From Prosopocoilus inquinatus (Eukaryota; Arthropoda; Insecta; Coleoptera; Lucanidae): a stretch of 64,000 bases of DNA. The stretch lies in NCBI GenBank assembly GCA_036172665.1, contig CM069880.1:9116501-9180500 (forward strand), written 5' to 3'. The first letter of the stretch is position 1. Each line of letters opens with the position of its first letter. Made by a program: the position numbers and the translations under genes. This document shows positions 23,939 through 34,553 of this stretch, in pieces. The notes beneath the pieces were generated by a model. It saw nothing but the letters and a program-made list of their open reading frames with translations, was not told the origin of the DNA and did no database searches.

Positions 23939-25453
23939 TCAATCTCCAACGTCGCTGTCTCTATCTCCGATGAGAAATAGAAACTGGAAAGCGACACCGA
24001 GCAAAAATGTGCCCAAGAGGTCTCCTATTGCAGTTAGATATGGAATGGCAGAGTTGTCAGGGTCAATTCCGGCTTGCCACATCCATAAAATCAGAACTTG
24101 CGCTATATATAGCAACAGAAACACTTGTAATAGTGCCGCGGATATATAAACAATCATAAAAGTAGGGGTGAAAGACGTGTGTCCAGCCTGCAAGTAACTA
24201 ATTGTGTAAGAAAAAATTAAATGTCCGGGAATTACCATGGCGAATAACATTCGTGCTGTGGCAGCATGCGTGGTTTCTTTACTATCACAGAACGTTGCGC
24301 AAGGACTCAGGCAAATCTTCATATTTGCCGGAAGTCGTCCTAAACTTGACTTGATGTGTAATTCGGTGGAAATCCTGCTGGCCTGCACGGCAACCAAGTT
24401 TCCACCGATTCCATTTATGACTAGTTGAAAAACTGCGATGCCTTTATACTGAGACACGGTGTAATCCAAGATTAACCCGCCAACACTGCTGATTATCATT
24501 GCACTGACCACAGGAGTCCAACCGGTGTCTAGGACTTCACGACTATACTCGTTTCTACTGGCCAGCCAACCCCACAGTGGAATAAAAGTAATGGCAATTA
24601 TTATAATGACAACAGAGAGCCAAGGGTGACTGTCATGGCTTCGATATAAACCTGACGCAAACCAAGAGAGTAAGGCCAAAGTTGTCAAGTCACCCAAGCT
24701 TGCAGCTATCGGAGTAGCAACATTGTCAGGGTTTATACGAAAATATCTAGAAAATAAAATTACCATGACCATGACTAAACCCAACAGAAGGCTCGCAGTA
24801 AATGCTGTCCCGACACTGCTGGCGCATAACAGCAACGCGTGTTGTAAATTGAATTGTCCCGTTGGAACCCACCCAAATATGACGGCTGCGATTGATGCGA
24901 AAAACCCGACAACTAAAGCTTGACACTGAATTAAAGCTAGATTTCCGAAAATTAAACTAATTTGTTGATTCTTAGTATCTAAATGGCCTAAGTTTGCATG
25001 TGTGGAAAGGCGTGATGCTAAAGTCATTTCTAAATTACCCTTAAGTCCTAACAACGCAGGCACTAAAATATACACTTCCGATACATTTTGGTACACTGGC
25101 CAATGTTGTACGACATCTAACAATAAACTAGCGGCGACCATTCCAAATCCAGCCAGAAGAAACGGAATGAACATCTGGACTGACGTTGCCAGTATGGATT
25201 CCTTGTTTTGAAACGCAATTCTTGGTTCTGTTGTTGCCCCATGGCCGCCAGATAACAGCAAACATGTATCGCTTGCTGTTATGTCAGTCTCTTCCTAAAT
25301 GCAAAGACTATTATGACTTCCGCAATTAACCCAAACTACCTAGGAACTTACTGCATCGATTAGAGGTGCGTTCATAATAGTTTTGGACGTCTGTTGCACT
25401 TTACTAATTTTTCGGTACTTCACTTTGTCTCCTTTTAACATTTTTCCAGCCAT
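23939..25453 (-). CDS. SLC41-family (MgtE-domain) magnesium transporter, paralog B, nearly intronless
   Basis: Tandem paralog of the gene at 19999-21621 with the same predicted role in Mg2+ transport across a membrane. Two coding exons: 25453-25352 (34 codons, beginning MAGKMLKGDKVKYRKISKV) and 25294-23939 (451 codons plus stop), joined phase 0 by a 57-nt intron, 485 residues in all. Motifs in order: FIPFLLAGFGMVAA (first membrane segment), [91 protein letters not shown] and [16 protein letters not shown]. The transport domain is one uninterrupted exon, while paralog A splits it in four. An acceptor at 25486 suggests a further non-coding 5' exon. Start choice: first Met in the short exon, moderately sure. 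Confidence 0.9.
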
Positions 25454-25485
25454 TTTCGGGAGATCGATTTCTAACAGAGACCTGC

Positions 25486-26300
25486 CTGTAAAATAGCACC
25501 GTCGTTAAAAAACGTGAGTGTCATCGGAGCTCTATCACCAAAAATTGCACCACCAAACCGACAGAAACTAACCTCTTCAACATTGTTTATCTCATAAAAA
25601 TTATTTCGTCGGTGACATTCAATTCATTTATCTTTACTTGTACACACGTACATCGAAAATGATGATCACGCATTTATCGTACTTGTAATTTTTTTAATAC
25701 AATTCAAACACGTATGCAACATAAATGTCATCATTTCCACAACGTATGCTAACGGCATGTATTTTATTTTTCATTGCATATCAACGCCAATTTACACAAA
25801 AAAGACTCAGCAGACGTTCAAAACAATAAAAAGAAATCTGATTTTAACTCATGCAATTATTTTATAACGTATTAAATGAATATCCTCTTCGATTTTATTC
25901 ACGGAAACCTAACACACTTGAAATTCGCGCCGAAGTTCACAACCGTCACCGAAACAATGTCACCAATAGCAAAACTGAAATGTTCGAAATCCTTGCGCTT
26001 TCTTATTTTCATTGATTTTTCAAATTTAAGGTTTAAAACCATTCCATATTTTCGTGTATACCATCGTACCATCGTATTTAGTTCTAAATTCTACGTATGT
26101 AAAGTCAAGGGGTTAAAAATTATAATTTTACTAAATTTTAAAAATTATTTTCAACCATAAAAATACAATTTCAGACCAAAAACTAAATTCTGTAAAAAAA
26201 GTTCCAACAAAAAGAATTCTGTTTATGAGGTAGTCGAGTTTAAATTTAGTAAACGTTTGAAAAGTTGATGGCGCGTAACGAATTTGTGACGTCCATGCTC
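25486..26300. other. Region upstream of SLC41 paralog B
   Basis: Probable promoter and 5' exon of the minus-strand transporter. No specific element can be called. The 94-codon plus-strand frame at 25876-26160 has no recognised similarity and looks random. Confidence 0.4.
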
Positions 26301-26305
26301 TACAT

Positions 26306-26814
26306 GGGTGCGTTCAAAAATAGCACACCCCGATACTTGGGCGAACATCAACCGTTCAAAAAATGAATTAAGAGCAACTCTCTAGCCTTTCAAATAAAGA
26401 TTCGGGCGCATCCCTTGAGTGCACTCTGCACTCCTCAGGGTAAAATTGACCGTCATGCGCAATGTGAAGAAAAGATGTCACGATAATTGCCGAAGTCGAT
26501 TTTAAATTTGGATATGTTCAAACGCATTTACAATTTAAAAAAAATTGTCAATCTTTTTAATATTTGTACAATTTTAAAAGAAAAACAGTTATAAATTTTA
26601 TATACCAAACGTTAAATGCATCTTAAAATTTTACAAATTATTCATATTTTATGCAGTTATTTTCGACAGCCAAGAAAGTGCTTCAATAATAAATTCGCCT
26701 TCCTAAAACGTCACTTGTTCAAACTACTTGTTTCTTCTGCGGAGTCCAGTGTACACTCCACTATGAAACGTCATCTCACCTCGCCCAGCCGGGGTGTTAA
26801 TTTTTGAACGAATG
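26306..26814. mobile_element. Inverted-repeat element of about 510 bp
   Basis: The left end is GGGTGCGTTCAAAAATAGCA, then CACCCC. The right end, reverse-complemented, reads CATTCGTTCAAAAATTAACA, then CCCC. The similarity covers about 25 bp with mismatches. The interior is AT-rich and non-coding. Confidence 0.5.
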
Positions 26815-27514
26815 GTTAAGATACAGTTAGGGCAAGTATATGCAAAGAAAAAAGGTTGTAGTGGAAACCAGAAACAAAAAAGTAGCAAATATTCGTACAA
26901 TTGTAAGGCAAGACTAAAGCCCGGACAAAATACATCGGTAAAGCAATTCATGTACCTATCAATTAAAAAAAAAAAAACAAGTGTGGCGATATCCATAGAC
27001 AGACAGCGAGATTTTTAGAGAATTGAGGCGAATTCGAGGCGAAATGACCTGACAACACTGGATGTTGAGTTGATATGCCCGGTTTTTCAAACGCTGGGAG
27101 TAACCCTCTTAACCAATTTCTCCCAATTTCAAACATACTCTAGCATCGAGAACTGGAGAACGCTGCGCTGTATAATATGTAGTCGTGCATTGCCGAACGA
27201 AAACCGATCCGATTTATTCGAGAAACGATGGCGCTTTTAATAAGGAAACCAAAGAACTGTCATTCATGTTATTCAGTATAATCTCTCCTATTCAACCCAT
27301 TAATGTTTTTGTTACTTTTATTATTATTACAAATGTACAACGACGCTCACCATAAATGATACCATTTGACAGTTTCGTAGCCCTTACGCTCAAATTTCTT
27401 AAGGGTGTGGTTCGCACACGTAGTCGAGCGTCGTAGTACATATGAATATATATTCGTGTGAAAGCTTTACGCACTAGCTATTCAATTTCTTTCTATACGT
27501 TAGTTGTATAATAA

Positions 27515-27709
27515 GCAGGGAAAAGAATTCGGCCCATTTAGTGTTGGACGCTTTTTACGACAAATATACTATTCACTCCGTGGCCTCGAATGAGAGGGAA
27601 AGTAATGTGTTCGCACATCGCAGAAGTTATTGTAGGCGGGGCTAATACAGTCCGAATACTAAATTTTCGTACTATTCGCGGAACGAGTAGGCCGATTTCT
27701 TTTCCTTGA
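27515..27709. mobile_element. MITE family M6, copy 1 (195 bp)
   Basis: Termini are GCAGGGAAAAGAATTC and, inverted, CAAGGAAAAGAAAT. It is bordered by TAATAA at 27509-27514 and 27710-27715. The interior shares GGCGGGGCTAATACAGTCCG with the copy at 49310-49545. It is the shortest and most diverged of the three copies. Confidence 0.8.
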
Positions 27710-27715
27710 TAATAA

Positions 27716-28284
27716 TAAGTTATTATACAACTAAGCAAAGTCAGAAAAAATTGTTATAAAAATTAGATTTTTTTTATAGATATTACAGTAGGTATAAAAT
27801 AATTTGACATAAATTTACAAGAAGTTTATACAGGGTGTTTGAAAATTGCCTAAATATGCTTCAAAATATGCAACAAAGCTGTAATATGCATCATATACAC
27901 TAATCCAACATGTATGCAAAAATTATACGCTCAATAAAATTGAAATCATTTTCAGTAATTCGCATAAATAACAAACTAAAAACCTCTTGCATACTCACAA
28001 ACTCTATATGCACTTGCATATAATTATTAGCCTTAATAATAAGTAGGTAACAACACAGAACGTTCGGCGGGCGATTACGATTTGCTAAATTTAAACTTCG
28101 TTTGGCCAGGAATTAAATCCTAGATCGTTGCATTAAAAATAACACAATTAAAATCAGCGTTGGGGCTGCTGTTATAAATTTAGCATTTATGTTACATTTA
28201 GATAAAAAAATCATGCTCTTCATACTACAAAAATAAAATGTTATTTTTTTATTAAGTTTCATGATTTATAACAAGTCGTGTGTA
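27716..28284. other. Intergenic stretch with a lone transposon end
   Basis: TACAGGGTGTTTGAAAA at about 27830 resembles the ends of the foldback elements in this window, but no inverted partner was found. No gene is seen. Confidence 0.45.
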
Positions 28285-29432
28285 TACAGGGTGTAACTTT
28301 AATCAGGAACCAAACTTTAAGGGCGAGTTCCTCACACCGAAATATGAAAGAAAGTTTACATAAACATAGGTCCGCAAACGCATAGTTCCTGAGATATAGC
28401 AAAATAATCGTGGGCAGCCACGATTTCATATTTAAAACCTCCTACCTTTCCCGAACAACTTTCCCAAATAACGTTTCCACGTATCTTGAAAAATAAAGGT
28501 ACTTTACTCTTACGTCGATTTCAAACATTTCAATCTCCTCGGTGTATAACGATGTATATTCAGATTTTGACTTTTTTGATATTTTAGTTTTGGAAATATG
28601 CGGGAACTAACTTTCATAAAGAATAAATTTTTCTGAGAAATCGATAACAAAAAAGAAATTATTGTAAATCGTTTTTGACTAGAGTGAAACCCTCGAGCAG
28701 CCTCTGTACAGCTGTTTCTGCCCTATTTTGGGCTTCTTCAGGAGAAGCGCAGCTCGGGAGTTTCACTTCACTGCAAGCCAAAACGATTCGCCCAAGGATA
28801 ATCACAATTACGTGCGGTGTAATAGTAATGAATAGTTTAAACAGCGACATTCTACAATCGCTTTTTGACCTAACATTGCATTAGGATTGACAAATTGAAG
28901 CCAGTTCGCTACATAATAAGTCAACCCATGCAAGGCTTGAATTTGTTAATCCTAATGCAATGTTAGGTCAAAAAACGATCGCGGGATGTCGCTGTTTAAA
29001 GTATTCATTAGTATTACGATTATCCTTGGTCGAATCGTTTTGGTTTGCAGTGAAACTCCCGAGCTACACTTCTGCTGAAGAAGCCCCAAACAGGGTTGAA
29101 ATAGCACGAGGGTTTCACTGCAATCAAAAACGATTTGCAACAAATGTTTTAAAACCTTTTTTTACAGCAAGCATAGCCGGCTTGCTTGGGGTGACTTATT
29201 ATGTAGCAAACTGGCTTCAATTTGTCAATCCTAATGCAATGTTAGGTCAAAAACCGATCGTAGGATGTCGCTGTTTAAACTATTGATAACAAAAGAGTTT
29301 CCCAACTTCTTTCCGGACCCTGTATTTCAGAAACTATGCGCTTGCCGGCATATGTTTATATGAACTTTTTTTATAATTCGACGTGAGGAAACTAACTCTT
29401 GATGTTTATCCCTCCAAAAGTTACACACTGTA
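28285..29432. mobile_element. 1.15-kb palindromic element with TACAGGGTGTAAC ends
   Basis: Outer arms: left TACAGGGTGTAACTTT and right, inverted, TACAGTGTGTAACTTTT, with similarity continuing about 115 bp inward (AAGCGCATAGTT against AAACGCATAGTT). Inside, 28670-28900 and 28940-29150 are a second inverted pair meeting at CCTAATGCAATGTTAGGTCA. A third partial copy of that unit lies at 29190-29285. The frames at 28659-29286 arise from this palindrome and look non-coding. Confidence 0.75.
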
Positions 29433-30360
29433 TAAAAGTGTATTTAAATTGATATATTTCTCGACAAATTAGACAGAGATGCAGAACTCTATTTATATAC
29501 TTCCAGCCCTTCAGTATAAAAGGGCTTTCCTTCTGTAAGGTTCGTAATACCATCACGTAGATGTCGCAGCGTTGGAAAATCGTAAAAATTCAGAGCTTTC
29601 TGAAACTCAGAAAACTGTGAACACACGATCTTTCATTACCGCGCCATCTACACGTCATAGCAGGAGACAATAAGAATAATTACAGAAAATTTCAAATTAC
29701 AGAAACGGCCTTTTACCATAAATAAGAAGAAAATTAATTTAAGGTTCGTTTCAAATATAGGTAATATAGTTAATTCAATGTCAATTTAAAACATTGAGTA
29801 AACGTAAACGCTTCTAAAGCTCCATAGGAAATACCATTCGATCAACAGAATTTATAATTAGAGCAGGCTGTGATATTTTCCGAAAAGTTGGCAACACAGG
29901 CTTACAGTTTGAAATAAAAAATTTTAAGTGCCAGATTTTTTTTTTAAATAATTTATAATAAACGGGTTTGTCTCGTGGAAACCCCTCTAATTTTCTCAAA
30001 AAAAGGGGTTTAAACCCAACATCCACACAAAATAAAATAACAAAATAAAGGATAATGTATAAAGCACGAGTATAACCTCAAATATGACATCTGTCAACTT
30101 ATTATTTATTTCTCATTGTATCCAACCACACAGCCTTCCCTAATTATGAATTCCATTGATAACCCGGTACTTCTTTGCATTTACAGCGGAAGTTAAATAA
30201 AAGAAATTCAGTAGTTTTGAAAAAATGTTTTTACCGTAAAATTAGCGTTCGATAATTTGCAATAATTGTTTCCCTCATTTTTTTTAAATATAAAAATAAA
30301 TCAAAGCAGTCCGTGGAAAATTATATAAACGCAATTCAAATTCATCTGAAATATTTATTT
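29433..30360. other. Gene-free AT-rich stretch
   Basis: No gene or well-bounded repeat is seen. The 70-codon minus-strand frame at 29814-30026 is unrecognised. Confidence 0.45.
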
Positions 30361-30369
30361 ACGTCTTCA

Positions 30370-30605
30370 ATAAAATATATATGCATATTTTGCGTCGATA
30401 TTTTGCAAATAATTGGCTCGTTTTCCGCCAATTTTAGTTTACCTCCTATACATATTTTTTTCGAGAAATAACGATGTCCCTTTTGATTTACGCAACGTAA
30501 CGTAAAGGAACACGTTACGATTTTATTTACAGATATATCGAATGCCATTTTCGTTTACGGTTCGTTAGATTAACGATCTCACGTTCGAACTGTCATATTT
30601 CTCTT
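30370..30605. repeat. Dispersed repeat R230, copy 1
   Basis: Related to 57555-57780 and 58665-58910. All three contain TTTTCCGCCAATTTTAGTT. This copy and 57555-57780 also share GCAACGTAACGTAA and CGTTACGATTTT, followed by ATTTACAG. The downstream block with GTTCGTTAGATTAACGAT is also seen at about 58168 and 59101. It is non-coding and its ends are not defined. Confidence 0.7.
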
Positions 30606-31106
30606 GAAATGGAAGTGTATATGTATTATTATTTTGCTGCCAGAATCACAGAAAAAAAAATAAGTAATTTTATCAAAAACATCATTTCAGAACGTTAAAA
30701 AACAAGAGGCGGTTAATTTTAATTTTCTAAACTAAATCCAGATTCGAAGATTTTGGTTTAACCCAACTCTCCAATTTTTTTTTCTAATTTCAATTAATTT
30801 TCTTTAATGTCATGGTCGATAGTCTATTTAAAAATAAATTCACAAAAGACATCTTTATATCATCCTTTTGAATTATGTGCCTTATTTTTAACATTTAATT
30901 TTTAGACAGAAATAAAATATGTAATAAACAAACAAAAGCGTTTTTAAATTACACTATTTCTTAAGGCCATTTTACATTATATTAATTTTTGTTATAAGTT
31001 ATGAGGAAATAGTACCAAAAAAATATTAGCATGTTATATTTCGATTGTTTGAAAATGCAGAACGCGTTTTATTTTTTCAATTTTTTTTGTCCTAATAAAA
31101 TTATGA

Positions 31107-32000
31107 CATTCATGTATACAGGGTGTAACAAAAATACAGGCCGCTACTATACTTTACGCGTTTATTTTTTCAAATTTTTTTGTTCTAATAAAATTATGAC
31201 ATTCATGTATACAGGGTGTAACAAAAATACAGGCTGCTACTTTAGTTTACGTGTTTATTTTTTCAAATTTTTTTGTTCTAATAAAATTATGACATTCATG
31301 TTTACAGGGTGTAACAAAAAAACAGGCCGCTACTTTACGCGTTTATTTTTTCAAATTTTTTTGTTCTAATAAAATTATGACATTCATGTATACAGGGTGT
31401 AACAAAAATACAGGCCGCTACTTTAGTTTACGTGTTTATTTTTTCAAATTTTTTTGTCCTAATAAAATTATGACATTCATGTTTACAGGGTGTAACAAAA
31501 ATACAGGCCGCTACTTTACTTTACGCGTTTATTTTTTCAAATTTTTTTGTTCTAATAAAATTATGACATTCATGTTTACAGGGTGTAACAAAAATACAGG
31601 CCACTACTTTACTTTACGCGTTTATTTTTTCAAATTTTTTTGTCCTAATAAAATTATGACATTCATGTATACAGGGTGTAACAAAAATACAGGCCACTAC
31701 TTTACTTTACGCGTTTATTTTTTCAAATTTTTTTGTCCTAATAAAATTATGACATTCATGTATACAGGGTGTAACAAAAATACAGGCCGCTACTTTACTT
31801 TACGCGTTTATTTTTTCAAATTTTTTTGTCCTAATAAAATTATGACATTCATGTATACAGGGTGTAACAAAAATACAGGCCGCTACTTTACTTTACGCGT
31901 TTATTTTTTAAAATTTTTTTGTTCTAATAAAATTATGACATTCATGTATACAGGGTGTAACAAAAATACAGGCCGCTACTTCAGGGACGTATTCTACAGA
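31107..32000. repeat. Ten-copy tandem repeat, unit about 93 bp, derived from a transposon end
   Basis: The unit contains AAAATTATGACATTCATG, TACAGGGTGTAACAAAAA and ACAGGCCGCTACTT, and recurs about every 92-93 bp ten times from 31107 to 31990. Most units are exactly 93 bp, divisible by three, so an artefactual open frame of 31-residue repeats runs through it (31031-31369, then 31377-32009, broken by a 6-bp-shorter unit). The last unit runs straight into transposon sequence whose inverted counterpart at 33700-33852 carries only one copy of the unit's end. Confidence 0.92.
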
Positions 32001-32200
32001 TTAAAATAAAGGAAAAAGTTCATATAAACATGTACACACAGTGTTCACTGGAAGCCGCAACAACAGCTAACTTTTTTATTTGAATTTTTACAAAGTAACT
32101 TATATTGGAAAAGTTTCCTTTCCTGTCCAATTTTATGGCAATATCGGAAAAACGAATGGCTATCAGGTTTTAGAGATTTTCAATTATTTTTAACTTTCTT

Positions 32201-32512
32201 AATTGAAATTAATCTCCGCCCACATTAATTTTATATCCGTAGATACGTATTTCGGCAGCTAAGCTGCCATCTTCATTACGCTACCAACTTACAAGCACTT
32301 AAGAAGATCTAAAAACAACCTAATCATCCTAATCAGATTTAATTAAGTAGATTAGATTTAACTTTTAGATCTTTTTAAGTGCTTTTAAGTTGGTAGCGTA
32401 CTGAAGATGGCAGCTTAGCTGCCGAAATACGCATTTACGGGTATAAAATTATTGTGGGAGATTAATTTCAATTATTTCTTAAACCACAGTCTCCTTTACT
32501 AGTTTAGTTTAA
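32201..32512. mobile_element. Hairpin MITE with CTGAAGA...GAAA core, copy 1 (nested)
   Basis: Long arms: AATTGAAATTAATCTCC at the left, its inverse at 32459-32473. Both arms carry GGCAGCTTAGCTGCC flanked by CTGAAGA or ATGAAGA and GAAATACG, and GTAGCGTA or its inverse. The loop lies near 32340. To the right, TTAAACCACAGTCTCCTTTA and AGTTTAGTTTAAC are shared with the copy at 63871-63983. It sits inside the 2.7-kb palindromic element. Confidence 0.8.
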
Positions 32513-34123
32513 CTTTTTTTTTAATAAAACATTTTTTATCTTCGCAATGCGTTCAGGACGTCAAATTAATTATATCTCTATCTCTAATTATGTCTATGGC
32601 AATATGAGAAAAATAAATAATGATCAGGTTTTTGAAATTTTTAATTGTTTTTAACTTTTTCTAATAAAACATAATTCTTTCAGCATCGCATAGCGTTCAG
32701 AACGTTATGTCTCTAAAATATTTTCTTCCAAAGCCTACTATTTTTTTTATTTGATAAATAAATCTTGGTGTTGAAGGAAAAGGTCCATAAGAGCTAACTT
32801 TTTTATTTGATATTTCACGAGGTAACTTAAATTAGGAAAGTTTTAGAACCTTTTCCGCTCCGCTCTATTTTATGGCAGTATCGGAAAAACAAATGACTGG
32901 TTTTCGAGATTTTCAATTGTTTTTAATTATTTTTAACGTAATATCAGCTTATTATTGCAACGCGTTCAGGATATCTAATTCAGTAGGTCTCTAAAAAGTT
33001 ATTTTCTAGCTATGATACGGTTTACCGCGAACACCTGTATATATGTTTTTTCTTCGCTCTAATCTATAGGATATATCATTGAAGTAGCTGCTACTTCTTA
33101 GACGTTCTGCTGACCAAAATGAAGAAAAAGTTCAAATAAACGTATATCAAAAAAATTACGAAATTGAAAATTCAATATTTAATTGTAATTAAAATGTTAA
33201 AGTAAATATAGAAAAAAAAATCATTTAAACATCTATACAGGCTGTTTGCGGGAAACCGTATCGATAGCTAAAAAATATTTTTAGAGACGAAAAAAGCTGA
33301 TATTCTGTAAGAAAGAATAAAAACAATAGAAAATTCCGAAAACCAAATAGTCATTTGTTTTTCCGATACTGCCATAAAATCTAGCAGAAGAGGTCCTAAA
33401 ACTTTCCTATTTTAAGTTACTGCGCAAAATTTTAAATAATAAAGTTAGCTCTTGCAAGCATTTTCCTCTAACATCGAGATTTATTTGCCAAATAAAAGAA
33501 AAATTCTAGGCTTTGGAAGAAAATATTTCAGAGACATAATTAATATGACGTTCTGAACGCAATGCGGTGATACAAAAAAATACGTTTTATTAAAAAAAGT
33601 TAAAAGGAATTGAAAATCTCAAAAACCTGACAGTTATTTGTCTTTCCCATATTGCCATAAAATTGGGCAGGATAGGTTCAGAAACTTTTCCAGTATAAGT
33701 TACTTCGTAAAAATTCAAATAAGAGAGTTAAGTGTTATTGCAGCTTCCAGTGAACACCCTGTATATATGTTTATATGAACTTTTTTCTTTATTTTGAACT
33801 GTAGAATACGTCCCTGAAGTAGCGGTCTGTGTTTTTGTTACACCCTGTATGTAGAAGATTCACATTTTTGCATGCGTTGTTTTAAAAACCAGTGATAATT
33901 TTTTTTTTCGGGTTACGATATAAGAATATTAATTTTTTTTTGTTTTAATTTTCTGTGTAGATAAAATTCTTATTGAGAAATAAATTAAATTGCGACAAAC
34001 AGTAAACAAATATTTGGAATAAATTGTGAACGTGGCCAGATCCTTGTTTACACATCTAGAAAAGGACAGTTTGAGTTTGGATTGAGGAGAGGGAGGAAGA
34101 CGTATTTGTTTATAAATTTAAAA

Positions 34124-34553
34124 ATGCCTGTAAGTCGCCTAGATGTGTACTACAGAAGAATACTATTGTCAAAATTCTTTACAAAGGACTGGGGCGACCC
34201 AGACCGTGTAATGAGGTAAGTTATTTTACTCAGTTTCACCAAAAATATTGAGTGCCAAATTTTAAGGTTAGGAATTTTATTTATTTATTTATTTACGTTC
34301 TCTCTATTTGTTTTATTTAGGTTGTTACAATTTAGAAAAGTGATTTCTGATAGAAAGTCGTGTTTTAATTTAGTGGAAAAAGATCACCCTATAGAAATTC
34401 TTAATGTAAGTTAATGAAACGTTCTACGACAGCAGTTAGAGTTGCGTTTTTATGTTGTAGGAAGAGACTTGGGCAGACTGCTACGTAACCAATGGTAGAT
34501 TTAAATCACCATTCAGTCTGTATTTACGAGATTTTCACTGCACTGCTAATTAA
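34124..34553 (+). pseudogene. ABHD18-like N-terminal gene fragment (three exons), cut by transposon sequence
   Basis: Exons 34124-34215, 34321-34405 and 34461-34553 have GT-AG borders and matching phases and give 89 residues. The product begins MPVSRLDVYYRRILLSKFF and continues TKDWGDPDRVMRLLQFRKVI, then a DCYVTNGRFKSPFSLYL segment. From memory of the family, this matches the N-terminus of ABHD18 (an alpha/beta-hydrolase-fold protein formerly called C4orf29), which has an RLDxxYRRLLL start, a WG...L..FRK segment and a DC...G.F.SP..HY segment. The hydrolase domain is absent. Just after the SPFSLYLRDF region the sequence becomes transposon (from about 34541), supplying a stop at 34551-34553. 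The left flank at 33852 is another transposon end. No frame damage is seen within the fragment, so it was cut recently or is still expressed as a short product. Confidence 0.75.

Larger units (their letters stand above)
31107..33852. mobile_element. 2.7-kb palindromic transposon with expanded left terminus
   Basis: The left end is TACAGGGTGTAAC within the 93-bp array and the right end is GTTACACCCTGTA at 33838-33850. From 31975 to 32100 the sequence (GCTACTTCAGGGACGTATTC, then AGTTCATATAAACATG) is the reverse complement of 33700-33830. Inside, units with TTTATGGCAATATCGG-type sequence occur twice in direct and twice in inverted orientation around a centre near 33150. No transposase was found, so it is non-autonomous. 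Confidence 0.75.

Noticed and set aside
28659..29286. Frames of 63-108 codons on both strands
   Set aside because: They are products of the palindromic transposon; both arms give mirror-image frames.
31031..32009. Long open frames of 112 and 210 codons encoding a 31-residue repeat (NKIMTFMYTGCNKNTGR...)
   Set aside because: The frame stays open only because the satellite unit is 93 bp, divisible by three. The unit is transposon-terminal DNA, and a 6-bp-shorter unit breaks the frame.
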